64,000 nt of DNA from Toxorhynchites rutilus septentrionalis (lineage: Eukaryota > Arthropoda > Insecta > Diptera > Culicidae): contig NC_073745.1 of assembly GCF_029784135.1 (NCBI RefSeq), positions 52,962,285 through 53,026,284 on the forward strand, written 5' to 3'. The notes below the pieces were generated by a model. That model searched no databases. It was not told the origin of the DNA and saw only the letters and a list, made by a program, of their open reading frames with translations. Position 1 is the stretch's first letter. Each line of letters opens with the position of its first letter. This document shows, in pieces, positions 32,830 to 44,369 of this stretch. The position numbers and the translations under genes were made by a program.

Positions 32830-34200
32830 ATTTTACAGATGGTCGAAATAGGCCGAATTAAACCGAACATAGGGATGCACAAGTTGCACAAAAAAAATTT
32901 AAAAAAAACAGCAGCTGTAGCCAGGTATTGGCAAAATCGTATCGAAATTCATTCAACAACACTCATTCCTCATTCACAGACAGGGTTGCCAATAATATTT
33001 TTCAAAAAACTGGAAGGTTGCTCTTAAAAAAACTGGAAGAAAACTGGATCCTGTAAAAACTTTTTATTTTAAGAAGACCGGCTATGATTTATCTAAGTTG
33101 ATATTTTATCCATTTCAATGCTTGAGAAATATCGAATTTATTTATTGCATTTTTTTATGCTTCGTGTAGTATTTATATGTAGTTCATAAAACTGTAACTG
33201 TAATTACTGTGAAACAATATTTGAGGGATGGTTTTATTTGGGCAAAACTTGAAGAGTTTCGTATTTATCGCTTCATAAAATCCATAACATCGCTGATAGA
33301 AGAGCGTAGCAAAACTGCGTATAGTTCGATACCTCAAAAAGGTACGGATCAGCATGAGATACGAGGTAAAATACCAAAAAATACCATAAACAACTACTCA
33401 TAATGTTATTCCAATACTCAAACAACCACAAACAACGTTGCTCAAGTATTACTTTGGTATTGAAATTATCAAATTTTGGTATTGAGAAGCTATTTCTCTC
33501 AATTTTTTTTTGTATTATTCTTTGCTAATTTACATCTTGTATTAGGCTTGTACAAACCAAATTTCGGTATCAAGATCAAGATGAGGGACCCTTGAATATT
33601 TCCTCTAGCTCGAGAAAGTACTTTTGAAAAAATATGCAAAGTATGCTTTCTTGCAAAATATACACTATGGTTCACATGCATTTTATGCAAAGTATGCATT
33701 AGGTATTTAGGGGATTTTGTTTGCATTAATTGAATTAATCATATTTAGAACTAAAATTCCTTTGAGTGACTATGAGAAACTAATATCCATTTGTTGTAAA
33801 CGGGAGCAAGGTTACTTGGGTTTTATATTTATGCCAATTAAAGTCAATGGAAACCATTTACTCTATGACTATGACTCTATGACCTTCAGAATGTTTTGGA
33901 GGAAGGAACGGTAGATCAATTGGTCTGAACTTCAGAATGGTTTGGAACATCCGATATTTATATAAATTGAAACACAGTGTAGCACATTGATTCTTGAGTA
34001 GGCTGTTAAATAAAATTAACAATTGAGTGATACCCTATTTTTATAGAAGTTTTATAAGTTTCCACCCTTCGGGAAAGCTCTTCGTTTTGGAATTTTCGAC
34101 AAAAGACCGGCGGATCGAACAAAATGGACAGAACCGAATACGCGTTGACGGCATTGAGCTTCGTATTACGAAATGGGGGAGTAGGCATGACAATATGGGT
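32830..34200. other. Intergenic sequence between divergent genes
   Basis: No coding homology. 32990-33060 and 34720-34800 share ACTGGAAGA and AAAAACTGGAT motifs, suggesting a repeat that brackets this region. CAAAGTATGCAT-type motifs occur near 33640-33700. Confidence 0.35.
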
Positions 34201-34204
34201 TGGC

Positions 34205-34640
34205 AAAAGAAATGAACACGCTTTTAAAATAAAAATTATGAATGAAAATTAGTTTTTCCAAACCAAATTAGTACTTTATTTAAATGAAAATCACTTTTGC
34301 TTGCAAGTAGTGAAAAAATATCATACAAAAATTGTGTCTCAAGATAATTTTATATTATAATGGCAAGTTTTGGTGAGAATATCTGAAAACTCATAGAAAT
34401 TAGATTAAATTAGGGTCAGAACAACGTACTTCTAGTAGGTAAATAACGCCAAGAAAAAAAATCATACAAATTTTAGTAATTTAAAACTGCTTTAAGGCCG
34501 ACTAATCTGATAGAGAAGAGTTGGCCTCATACAAACTAATGTCGTATCCAGATGTCGACACCATTCCGCCGTCAACGCGAATTACACTTCGCCTGTCGCA
34601 GAAAAGAGGGATCGATCCAAGGTCGAATAATAAATGTCAG
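34205..34640 (+). repeat. Diverged Helitron-like 3'-region repeat, copy 2
   Basis: TAAAATAAAAATTATGAATG, GCTTGCAAGTAGTGAAAAA, AATTGTGTCTCAAGATAATT, then TATATTATAATGGCAAGTTT and AAAACTGCTTTAAGGCCGAC. Same order as 30165, 44020 and 52320. Confidence 0.65.
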
Positions 34641-34904
34641 AAAATAAAATTACATAAGGGATAGGAAGAGGGAGGGACAGATAATATTTATCATTGTAAA
34701 TTTATTTTACATAAAATGGAAAAAACTGGACGATATTCCAAAATACTGGAAGATTTCAGGGTTCAACTGGATGACTGGATCGAGAAAAAAAACTGGATGA
34801 ATCCAGTTTAAACAGGAACACTGGCAACGCTGTTCACAGATAAAGCTCAACCACGGCTTACAGAGACAAGGCTAGTTCTTTAGCGAGTAAACTTTTTTTA
34901 TTGA

Positions 34905-34927
34905 TGACGTCATCTGATTCGTCAGTG
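34905..34927 (+). promoter_or_regulatory. CRE-like site next to an initiator, THAP gene
   Basis: A perfect TGACGTCA palindrome (34905-34912) lies just upstream of a TCAGTG initiator-like motif (34922-34927), about 70 bp before the THAP ATG. CRE palindromes bind CREB/ATF factors. The arrangement is compatible with a core promoter but is not proven. Confidence 0.4.
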
Positions 34928-34995
34928 TAAACAGTCTCCAGTTGTATTTTGTTTTCCGACTTACGCGTAAATGTTCCTGAAATGAAAAATCGAAA

Positions 34996-35351
34996 ATGGT
35001 TCAATGCGCTGTGAGCGGGTGTATAAATTATTAAAATGACATTATCGGGCCAAAAAAGAGATTCTTTCGCTTTCCGAAAAACCGAGAATTATGTTCTTTG
35101 TGGATAAATGTTTGCGAAGCCAACAGTGATTTGAACGTAGCCAAGGCGAGGGTATGCTCCGATCACTTTTTAAATGAGGACTACCGATTGAAGGACATTC
35201 TACTAAACACCGTATGGAGCAAACAAATGCTGCGGAAAGATGCGGTTCCAAGCCAATTATTGCCTGCGGGAAACAATTTTGTTGCGAAAAACGAAATCAC
35301 CGTATTCGATCGGAAGGAAATCGTACAGGAGGCTATTTCTAAGTACGACAG
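34996..35351 (+). pseudogene. THAP zinc-finger gene, exon 1, with an in-frame TAA
   Basis: The ATG at 34996 (context aaaATGG) opens MVQCAVSGCINY, the typical THAP start with C-x4-C, and is followed in the same frame by TAA at 35032-35034. The rest of the domain is intact: RFFRFPKNRELCSLWINVC, then ARVCSDHFLNEDY (the C-x2-H pair, 44 residues after the second Cys), then RKDAVPSQLLP (the AVPS box). THAP domains are C2CH DNA-binding fingers found in host regulators and P-element-type transposases. The exon ends at a good donor, GACAG/gtaagg, phase 2. The nonsense codon would kill the protein; it could be a pseudogene, a null allele or a sequence error. Reading on gives about 118 codons. Confidence 0.8.
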
Positions 35352-35819
35352 GTAAGGGAATTTCAAAATGTTCCTCCTTGTTGATGTTCATCAAAGTAAA
35401 TCCAGAACACATTGTTTACTTCAATGATTCAGATGTCGTCACTAAAAAATGACTGATCCTGTAAGCCGTGAAGCTCAACCTTCTATTCTCCGTTTATGCC
35501 TCACTTTATTTGAGACAGAAAACATTCACCTATCATCTTCGCAAAATTCATTCTCGATTTGAACGGAAAAATACTGTCTCGATTCCGCTCATCTATTCTC
35601 AGAGAATTTGGCATTCTCTCATTTGCCTCTCGGAATGACGTTAGATGGTGATAGAATCAAATTGGAAACTTTTGCTTGAGCCAGTGTCTCTGTAAAATAA
35701 TTCGTTTTTCACTAAAATAGCAATTATTGAAGCCTCGATCGCGGCAGTAAAATGTAGGTAGATAGTTGAAATCGAGTTGTTTCCTGTGCACTATTGCAAT
35801 GACATTTTTTTGTTTCTAG

Positions 35820-35869
35820 TATGAAACGATCTAAGCCAACGCAAAAGACCATATTAACGCAAGTTATTG
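35820..35869 (+). CDS. THAP gene, exon 2 (50 bp)
   Basis: A strong acceptor (gacatttttttgtttctag) precedes 35820 and a donor ATTG/gtgagc follows 35869. One base completes the Ser codon left by exon 1 (phase 2), then MKRSKPTQKTILTQVI, ending in phase 1. The length and phases fit precisely. It has no domain, but THAP proteins commonly follow the finger with a basic linker. Confidence 0.6.
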
Positions 35870-36424
35870 GTGAGCGGGAAGGTAGATTCATGTGCACTTG
35901 CATGCTGACAAGAAAAAGACTACAAGGGAAAATAAAATCATACATACACACAGATTGAGTCTATTTAGACCAGCCGGGTGACGTCTTTAGAGAACCCCCA
36001 TTGAACTGACAGGAGCCAACATATCGGGTATCCCACTGACATTTTCCCTTTGTTTTCATATGAATTGGGTATCCCACTGACAGTTCTGCTTGAGATTTTG
36101 CTAACGATCCTAGCATTAATCATAGCACCCGGCTGATTTAGACTCACTCGTTCTTTTGTTTCGTGCGATCCTTCATTGAATGTTGTTTGTTTTATTATAT
36201 TCACTCTCAGTCCCGAATAAAAATGGTCGGAGAGTGAAAAATGATTCATCGTGCAATCTCACGATTGCTTGTTGCATTCTTTCCGCCATGATTATTCCAA
36301 GCAGATACAAGAGTGATTTATTATTAGGTGTGGAGAAATGAGCGAATGAACTTTTCCATACTTGGCTGTAGCATTGAATGTAAATTTAAGTGTATGTTGA
36401 CACTGCTCCAAACGAAAAATCAAC

Positions 36425-36690
36425 TAGGCAAACCGTTGAGCTAGGGATTGAGTTCTCTACGGAGAAAACCGAGATGGTCTTTTTTTTTAGGATACATAGA
36501 CCAAAGTTTGAAATTTTGAGTAAAACGATCACTCATTAAATGTCACATACCTTGGGGTCGGGCTCAACTCCAAATGAACTTAGAGAGCCCATATTAGGTA
36601 TCTAAAATAGAATGCTAACAGAGAATAAGCTTCCTACGCACAAATGTCGGCGCCTAGTAGGGAACCCATCCAGAAGATCCAATAAAGTTG
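36425..36690 (+). pseudogene. LINE RT fragment
   Basis: Translation shows GIEFSTEKTEMVFF and RIHRPKFEILSK, then HTLGSGSTPNE, resembling the (F)S-x-x-K-T-x-x-V-x-F and Y-L-G-V-x-L-D blocks after the RT active site. Frame shifts are present. It ends at the LTR-like sequence. Confidence 0.55.
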
Positions 36691-36723
36691 TACCGAACAA
36701 CTGTTCTCTCAGTGATGGATGTG

Positions 36724-36876
36724 ATATCCGGTAAAATAAATGAGGAATTGCACGAGTTCCAATTCGACCGCCCACTGTGGAGGTCCATCCTTTATTCACG
36801 TAACTACATAACGTCACACAGGCCACGTAACTTCATGATGTAACACACACAGCGTTAGGATGCCACATCCTCCCCC
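36724..36876 (-). repeat. Possible LTR with polypurine tract
   Basis: On the minus strand a purine run AAGGCGGGGGAGGA is followed by TGTGGCATCCTAACGCTG. The sequence has a polyadenylation-like GAATAAAGG and ends ATATCACA. TG...CA limits and an adjacent polypurine tract are LTR features, and the short size suits Ty1/copia-type LTRs. No partner LTR was found. Confidence 0.4.
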
Positions 36877-36950
36877 GCCTTATTAAAGTATAGCTCAAAT
36901 ACATTACAATTCATGTATCGCTTTGACCGTTAAATTTCTATAATTGCTCG

Positions 36951-37097
36951 TCATTTTGAAATGGATTCAAAATCCTTAAAGATCTCGTCTTTTATCATAT
37001 CAAAATTATCACTGTGTTGAGTGGGAAGTGCGCAGTCTATGCCCTGGAGCTCCAGTATTTGCGTCATATTCTTCTCCTCTTGGCTCTCTTCCGACAT
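36951..37097 (-). CDS. Small ORF, 48 aa, unknown
   Basis: The ATG at 37097 opens MSEESQEEKNMTQILELQGI, then an acidic stretch, with stop TGA at 36951. The composition (acidic, amphipathic, no low-complexity AT bias) looks more protein-like than its surroundings. It lies just upstream, on the same strand, of the LTR-like polypurine tract, so it may be the tail of a retrotransposon gene. No domain recognised. Confidence 0.25.
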   Translation of the reverse strand: MSEESQEEKNMTQILELQGIDCALPTQHSDNFDMIKDEIFKDFESISK

Positions 37098-38237
37098 TTC
37101 AAATAAAATAAAAAAGTAAAGTAATTAGACAAAAAAATCCAAAATATATTCAGTTGCCTTTATCGATGAACCTCTATCCTTGAACAGCTTCAACATTCCG
37201 GTCAAACGTTACATCCCATTTATTTTATTTTTGACAATTACAAAACTATCAATCCTTCATTGTATGGCTTTCTGATCAACATTGTTGTAAATTAAACTTC
37301 TAAACACATAATTCAACTGTTCTAAACAAAGTAAAAAAATCTTAAATAGAAAATAGAAGCGATATTAGTAGTACAGTCCATTGATTTCAGATTTACAAAT
37401 CATCTCTGTATTTTTAAAATGTAAGAAATACATAGATTACTCTTGAGTATTTTCAATACAGACTCAATTGATCATACTGGCTTGATTTTTGACATCATCA
37501 ACATGACCTTGCTTCGGTGTCCTTCTGTATGTCTGCCTTCTATAACTGCTGCTTGTCGCATGGTAAAACTCAGCCAAATGACCCGAAATGCTGCATTTTA
37601 ATCATTTAGCTCGAAAACCTCTACAATCTTTCGATCCATGATATCTTCCAATCTTGGTGTAATTCTGCGTCCAGTTCAGGGTTTCATTTTCCGTCTCGCG
37701 CGACTAGCAGTTAAAACGGTTGGTTTTTTTCCTTCTGTAGGATTCGATTCGTAGATTTTTTTTTCACTGTTTTTTTTCTTTTGTGTAATAGCTTCCCATC
37801 ACGCTAAACTGACAATAACAATAGTGAATTCGATTCTGTTCAGTTTCAACCCCAGTTCCAACCTAACTGCTGTCAAAACGTTTTTTTATTCACTCAGCTA
37901 TAAGCCGGGTTCAGACGGTGCGAGTAAGCATACGAGTCGGTCTAGTCAGTTACTGCAGTACAGCTACTCACACCGTGTGAACACATCATGCCAGTTAGTG
38001 TCATGTGTGATTCGGCGTGCGAGCTACTTCAAATTTTTTTGAATTTACTCGCACTCGCATCCCTCAAAACGTCAAAAACAGAATTTAGCGCTCGAATCAG
38101 GGAGGCCAAATCTTTACATTGTCTTTACATGTCCCTATTTTTAAGATATTTGAAAATATGCGAAGATTATTATAGACTTGAAAATTATTGAAAAAACAAA
38201 TAAAACCCTCATAGTTTCTAAGCGGAATCGTTGTTAT
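37098..38237. other. Intron sequence, possible MITE fragment
   Basis: CCGGGTTCAGACGGTGCGAG at 37907 and CACACCGTGTGAACACATCA at 37968 resemble the ends of the 48.25-kb MITE and the piece at 40680-40830 (CACATTGTGTGAACGGACAA). No gene seen. Confidence 0.35.
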
Positions 38238-39815
38238 TAAACGGTTTTATTTAGCTTGCCCTGTAATCTGTTTGTATGTTTGTAACATGTCCCACATTAG
38301 TAGAAATTTGACCCCCTTCTTGTTGACCGATTGATCTGAAATTTGGAACACACCTTTATCTCTGTAGTCATTACAAAACTGCGTATTTCATTATCTTGTA
38401 AATCCAAGATAGAGGCCGCTACAAAATGGCGGATCCCTTTCTTCCTCAAAACCTCATCAATGTGGGTTTTCCAAAACCCCATCAATATGGGTATCAAATG
38501 AAAGGGCTTGACTAGCAGAATACAGTTATTTAAGAAAAATGCAAATCCAAGATGGCTGCCACTACTAAATGGCGGACTACATAGTTTCCCAAAACTTCAT
38601 TAATATGGGTGTTGGGGGGAAGCAAACTACGCCACTGATGACTTGATCTGAACCTGCGCATCCGGACGGTGCCACTCCATGACGCACCCAGACAATCATT
38701 GACAGCTAGCTGTCATCACTGTCATTCTGAAAACTTCTCTCGTACCACACATTCTTTGCTAATCACAAAAAAGGAGTAGAGATAGAACCCAAAATAAAGT
38801 TGAATTCCCAAATTGTTAAATAATTGAATCATCCTGTCGTGCTTTGAATTTAAAACGAGGAGATCAAATGTAGGTAAAACCTAATAATGTAAAGTTCTTG
38901 TTTAATTATTGTTTCTCTTAATAAATACAGCTTTGAGCTCGCTATACATTGATAAAAACGCGTGCTGAATAGAACCTCCGAAACCCCCGTAACAATGGGT
39001 ATCAAATGAAAGGGATTGACTAGCAGAACACGGTTATTTGTGAAAAATGCAAATCCATCAAAATTCTACCAAATGGCGGACTACATATTATGTCAAAACA
39101 CCATTAATATGGGTATCAAATGAAAGGGCTTGAATAGTAGATCACAGTAGATCATGAAAAATTAAAATCCAAGATGGCCGCAATCACAAAATAGCAATAT
39201 ACTTTATTAAACGGTTTTATTTAGCTTGAACTGTTCGTATGTATGTATGTATGTCTGTAGAATTGTCCCACAGTAATAGAAATTTGACCAATAGGAACTG
39301 ACCGGATAGGAACTGCTGTCATTTTAAAACTGCTTATCTTGAAAAATCCAATTTGGCCTCCGCTCAAAATCGCTGATTCCATATCATCTCAAAAAAAAGG
39401 TTGATTGAGATATGTGTATCAAACCAACGAACTTGACTTGGAGAACACACTATGTATTTTCTGCAATCTACTCAATATCGGTATCAAATGAAATTTTTTG
39501 ACTGATAGAATACAGTACAATGCCTTTATTGTAGAGAAATATTCTAATGAAACAGATAATGTACTAAAAACTAGAAAATAAAATGAGTAAACAAAAACTT
39601 TTTAAATTATAAAATCCATTCATTTTCATTATCCACAATTAGTGATTTCATCATATGTCCCACTATTTTATTTTAGTCTTATCAATGCCCTAGACTAATG
39701 AAGGAGAGGTGTGATAACTACTAACTGCAACTTGCCTAATTATTTTCTCTAGCTTTTAGTACATTATTATGTTTAATCACAAATAAACCGTTTAACTTAA
39801 AAAGTTTTTTTACTC
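38238..39815. mobile_element. Composite repeat: AAGATGGC tandem units plus fold-back end
   Basis: It starts TAAACGGTTTTATTTAGCTT. Degenerate tandem units of about 115-200 bp follow, each with GGTATCAAATGAAAGGGCTT GACTAGCAGA, then AAATCCAAGATGGC, then ACAAAATGGCGGA. A second start motif lies at about 39208. It ends with a 39590-39815 block that finishes AAACCGTTTAACTTAAAAAG. The two ends share TAAACGGTTT. The same composite occurs inverted at 59205-60172. No ORF. Confidence 0.65.
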
Positions 39816-42800
39816 ATTTTATTTTGTTTTGCACGCTGGTGGGGCACGTTTTCTTTTTGAGATAGTTTTCTTGGGATTCTAAATATAAAATCATTATCGG
39901 GCACAATTTTCATTCGAAATTCACTCACAACTTCCAAAAAAAGTATTGTTCTAAAAAACAGAATACATATTCCATTTAAAAAAGTAGATTTTTATTCATT
40001 ATTTTAGTTTTTGAGGCGTATTTATTCCTCCTGCAAATCTACTATCATTTTCATTTCACAAATTGGTACACGAAGCTGCTGTCAAGGCGAAATAATTCAA
40101 AATTTGAAAAATCTTTTAGACTGCCATTTGTAGCACTACATACTTTCGGAATTATTTTAGCTATGGATGCTTTCGAGATTCTAAAAAAATATCGACAATA
40201 ATCTGAACGATATTCCAGAAGAAAGGTACAACATTTCTAGTTTCACTTATGTAGGTATAGCATCCCTCATGAGTGTATCTTGCGTTGTATTTGTGGAGCA
40301 ATTAAATCCAACAGTTTTTTCACTTTTTCAGGTGTTATTCTCAACACTGCTCTGTACTCTCGGGGATCATCATCGTAGAGTTACTTCAATATTGTATTTG
40401 TTGCTCCTTTTTTTTGCATCCAATTCCTGGACCGAATCCTTTTTTCTTTCTGCTTTTTCCGGATAGTACCTTCAGTTCAAAGAAATTCAGCACAAAGTAT
40501 TTTTAAACACGGCCAGTGTGTGTTTAGCGATAAAATTGTGTAATGATAAATTCAACTGAAAATCTAAGACGAAAACTGCCAATAAAGAAGTCGATTTCGG
40601 ATCAATCATCTGACAAATTCGGATCTGATTGCTGTTTCTGACGATTTGATGGACATTTGAAAAACCGCCTGGCATCTCTGGAAAACCTGTGCCGTAGTAT
40701 CTAGTTTCTTGCCAGCAGCTCACATTGTGTGAACGGACAAGGCGAGTCAACCATTTGTCAAGCGAGTTCACCGGGTCAGTAGCTGCTCATTGTGAAGCCA
40801 GCTACTAGCAACGTATAAATGGGCCTATAATAATATTATCGCCTATTATGTCTCACAGTAATATCCCACCTTGTATGCATATACTTGATGCACATACACT
40901 GAGAGAAATAATTAGTAAATATAACGAAGTTTTTGGTAAATACTACCAATCTATAGTCATTTTCGACCGTACTAATAAACACATATGTCAAGCAGAACCA
41001 TGATTCGGAAGCCCAATATCGGCTACATTTTCTCGCCGAAAATGCACGTATCAGAATTATATCCTTATTATACCTCCGTATTGCCTTATGGGAACAATGA
41101 AAATGGTTAATACGCGCTTTTCTCACCAGTTTTCAGATATGACAATATCCAAGCTTACTAATGTTATCGAGTAAAATATACTAATCTCTGGTAGGGATGC
41201 GGGTTTGTTGACAATATGTACAAAAAATTTGTACATTCTACTAATTTTGCATTACCAAATGTATTTAGTAGTTTTCGACCGAGGATTTTTCTAAGGGTAC
41301 ACACGCACGGTACCCACATCCAAGATGTGTGGAATAAAGGTGTGACCGTGTCGTCAATAAGTGCGCGAGGGGAAACGGTAAAAATATACAGAGGACTGTG
41401 GAAAGGGATTTGACTGCAAATAGAGATGTCTAAATTTTTCGTTTATTTAATTGTCGATTAATTTCATTTCATTTTTAAATATTCGATTCATTCGAATAAT
41501 TGTCTTTCAGTATTCGATTAATCGAGCAAATATTTATTTCTTGTAATTAAAAAGAAAAGACATTCATGATAAAAAACATGATGGCATAATTCTAAAAATT
41601 ACAATCAATATAATTTTGTAATAAACATGGTGCAGAATAATGGTTTTTGAATAAAATGGTATTTCAGTATGTTGATAAATTTACCATTTCATGATTTTGT
41701 GAGGTCGATTGAAAAAAGAGCACACCATGAGAATAATGCACAACATTTTTATTACACCAACATAATTTTTTTCTGTTCAAAACTACCTATTCTTCGATTG
41801 TTGTTGGAATAGCTGATTTGTTTGAATATTTCTGCTTGGTCTCTATAGCTATTAGCTACTATTTATAGAATAATTGACCACTAGTATAGTATATTTTCCT
41901 TGGCACTCTGAATTTGGATACTTCTATTTTAGAACGGGAGCTGAGACTACCTTCTTTAAGTCCGCATTTTACTGCTGCAGACCCTGAATTCTTTTCCCCA
42001 GTCTCCTCCACCTCCAGGGAAGTATCGTATAAGTTGGTACGAAGGGGACGTATATCACTTTTTCACCACCTTCGGTCTGAGACACCGACGCGCGTAAAGG
42101 AGTCACTTTTTTGGACAAGTGATTTTTTTCCTATTTTAGAATATTGTTCAATGAAATGTATAAATTAATGTCAGTGGCGTGGAATATTTATCAAATATAA
42201 TGTATAATATCATTTTCGGATTATTCTTATTTGATTTTAGTCCTTTTGTCACCGGATTGAACGGATTCATATATTATTCGTCGATATATTCGTCGTAAGA
42301 TTCATACGTGCAAAAGTAAAGTACAAATGTTTGACATTCGTATAGTTGTTCACTAAATATAATAGTCACGCATATACACACTTGTGAAATAATTGCACTT
42401 GCGGAAGAATTGTAAACTGTATATTAATCATATAAGCATATTAATCGGTGGCTTATGGTTATTTTTACCGTTACAGCTTCGGGTTTTTTTTCTATAATAT
42501 ATGAGCTGAACAAGTCAAGAACAAGTCGCAGGAAGTTCCTAGAAATCCTTTTATATCATCTTTTTATGCCCCATCAAAAACAGGCATTAAGTTTTTGTTA
42601 ACCAAGAACACAGAAACAAAGAATATTAGATATTGGAAAACTTGAAATTCCAGAAACCTCGAACAATTAACCGACGTCTCTAACTGCAAAACGCGGGAAA
42701 AATACCTCCATCACCGACCGACATCGAAAGTCGATTTATTCTCTTGAGCTGAAACATCTAATAAGATAGAGTATATTACAAACCTAACTTTAACCGTTAA

Positions 42801-43032
42801 AGACTTACCTTTCAACTTTTCAATGCTCTTATTCCCACCAAAACAATTCCACACACAAAGAGCGAAAAAAAGATATTGCAAAATATTGCAGATTGTTTAC
42901 ATACAAAATCCAAGATGATTGAAAGGCCTATCTCATGAGTCGCGCAACCGTATTGTATCTATCGTACCCACATCCAGTCGTACAGCAATAAGCATCGCCT
43001 CTTTGGCATACCAACTGCAACGAAACAGTCAG
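39816..43032. other. Long AT-rich intron stretch, no gene
   Basis: No recognised domain. 40680-40830 looks like a MITE piece. 41914-42168 is a coding-like frame (SLSPHFTAADPEFFSPVSSTS) with no recognised family; its inverse shares GAAAAAAGTGACTCC-like sequence with 54250-54270. A short palindrome ATGTACAAAAAATTTGTACAT lies at about 41215. Confidence 0.35.
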
Positions 43033-43246
43033 CCCTATTCTGTATTCCGACGGATTTCCATTTCGTTCGAAATCGTTATTTCGTTCGAGTTATGATTTCG
43101 CATCCCCTGTTTCGAACGTTTTGCCCATATGATGTTCGAAGAGAAACAGATCGAACGAAATGCAAAAACAACTCGAACGGAATACAGAATGGAATTTTAT
43201 CAAGTCGTTCGAAATATTTCGAATCGATCGAAATACAGAAAAGGGG
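43033..43246. mobile_element. TTCGAA-rich MITE, copy 2
   Basis: It starts CCCTATTCTGTATTCCGACG and ends with the inverse of CCCTTTTCTGTATTTCGATC. It is collinear with 21162-21376 (shared GTTCGAAGAGAAACAGATCG and AATGGAATTTTATCAAGTCG). Its termini are better preserved than in copy 1. Confidence 0.85.
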
Positions 43247-43420
43247 TGAGTGATTCGGCTCTTCAGAGCGCGTTGGGTGATTCCTCGGTAATAGAGGTCA
43301 CACACTAGGATCAACCCGAAAGCTGTTGGGTGCGCACGGAGATGTTTCACGGGTTCACCAACACAATTATACTGAACTGTCAAGTTCCAAGTACAGTAAT
43401 CGTTCGCTAACTGGTCCTGG

Positions 43421-43422
<2 letters not shown>

Positions 43423-43491
<69 letters not shown>

Positions 43492-43512
43492 ATATATATA
43501 TATATATATATA
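43423..43512. repeat. (TA)n microsatellite
   Basis: About 90 bp of almost pure TA interrupted once by AAAATAA. It forms the expanded 5' end of the Helitron-like copy that follows, whose other copies also begin in short TA runs. Confidence 0.95.
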
Positions 43513-43895
43513 AATGGAGTTATGTCTATCTGTCTGATTCTTATGGACTCGGAAACTACTGAACCGATCGACATGAAAATTGGTATGTAGGGGTTTTTGG
43601 GGCAGGGGAAGGTTTCCGTGACAGTTTGAGACCCCTACCCCCTCTCTAAGGGAGGGCTGCCATACAAAAAATCTTGAACGAGAATTGAGTCTGAAAAGAA
43701 TCGGATATTGTAATGTCGAGTTTTGGTTGAAGTACTAGGAATTTCATAGTAAAAGTTAATTTTGAAGGGTAGATTAGAAGATCAATCAATGAATAATTCT
43801 GCGATTGGACCCACGAACAGCGCTTAGTAAGAAAACGTGGATGTGATAACGAAAAATAAATTTTGGGCGGCACGAAGTTTGCCGGGTCAGCTAGT
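43513..43895 (+). mobile_element. Helitron-like repeat, short internally deleted copy
   Basis: AATGGAGTTATGTCTATCTG, then GGACTCGGAAACTACTGAAC, a single GGGAGGGCTGCCATACAAAA, then directly the 3' third (AAATCTTGAACGAGAATTGA) and the end CACGAAGTTTGCCGGGTCAG CTAGT. The tandem-unit array is missing. Both termini are intact. Confidence 0.75.
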
Positions 43896-44019
43896 CTAAA
43901 AATAAAGCCTATGAAAATGGAAAACCTACCGCTTTTGCTTTTGTATTATTGGAATCGTAATTCAATTCGGATTCTGATATTGATGAGTATGTTCATGTGC
44001 TTTCATTGGGAGGCGGAAA

Positions 44020-44365
44020 TAATTATGGATTTTCAGGTGGAACAAACATGCTTATAAAATAAAAATTTTGAAAGCAAGTAAATTTGCACACATCAAATAT
44101 ATATTTTATGTGATGAAATAAGAGATTTTTTTCGAAATTGCAAAAACATATTAAGCGAAAACTGTGTCTGATGATGATTTTATATTATTATGGTAATTAT
44201 TTTTGGAACAAACAAGAAATGCATCGACAAATGGTTAAGTCAGTGTCAGGACTACATGTGTTAGGTAATCAAACAACATGAAGAAGAAATTTTCATTCGA
44301 CGCCACCAGACGTCGACACTGTACGTTAGTCATCGCAAATATAAACATAAAAACAAATCAGACTA
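44020..44365 (+). repeat. Diverged Helitron-like 3'-region repeat, copy 3
   Basis: GATTTTCAGGTGGAACAAAC, TTATAAAATAAAAATTTTGA, AAAACTGTGTCTGATGATGA, TTTTATATTATTATGGTAAT, ending CGACGCCACCAGACGTCGAC. Same order as copies at 30165, 34205 and 52320. Confidence 0.6.
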
Positions 44366-44369
44366 TGTG

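Noticed and set aside
41914..42168. 84-aa ORF with protein-like composition
   Set aside because: No recognised domain, no convincing splice sites and no second copy to define an element; kept only as a note in the region description.
43423..43512. AT-rich replication origin or matrix attachment site
   Set aside because: A simple (TA)n expansion at the start of a Helitron-like copy explains it.
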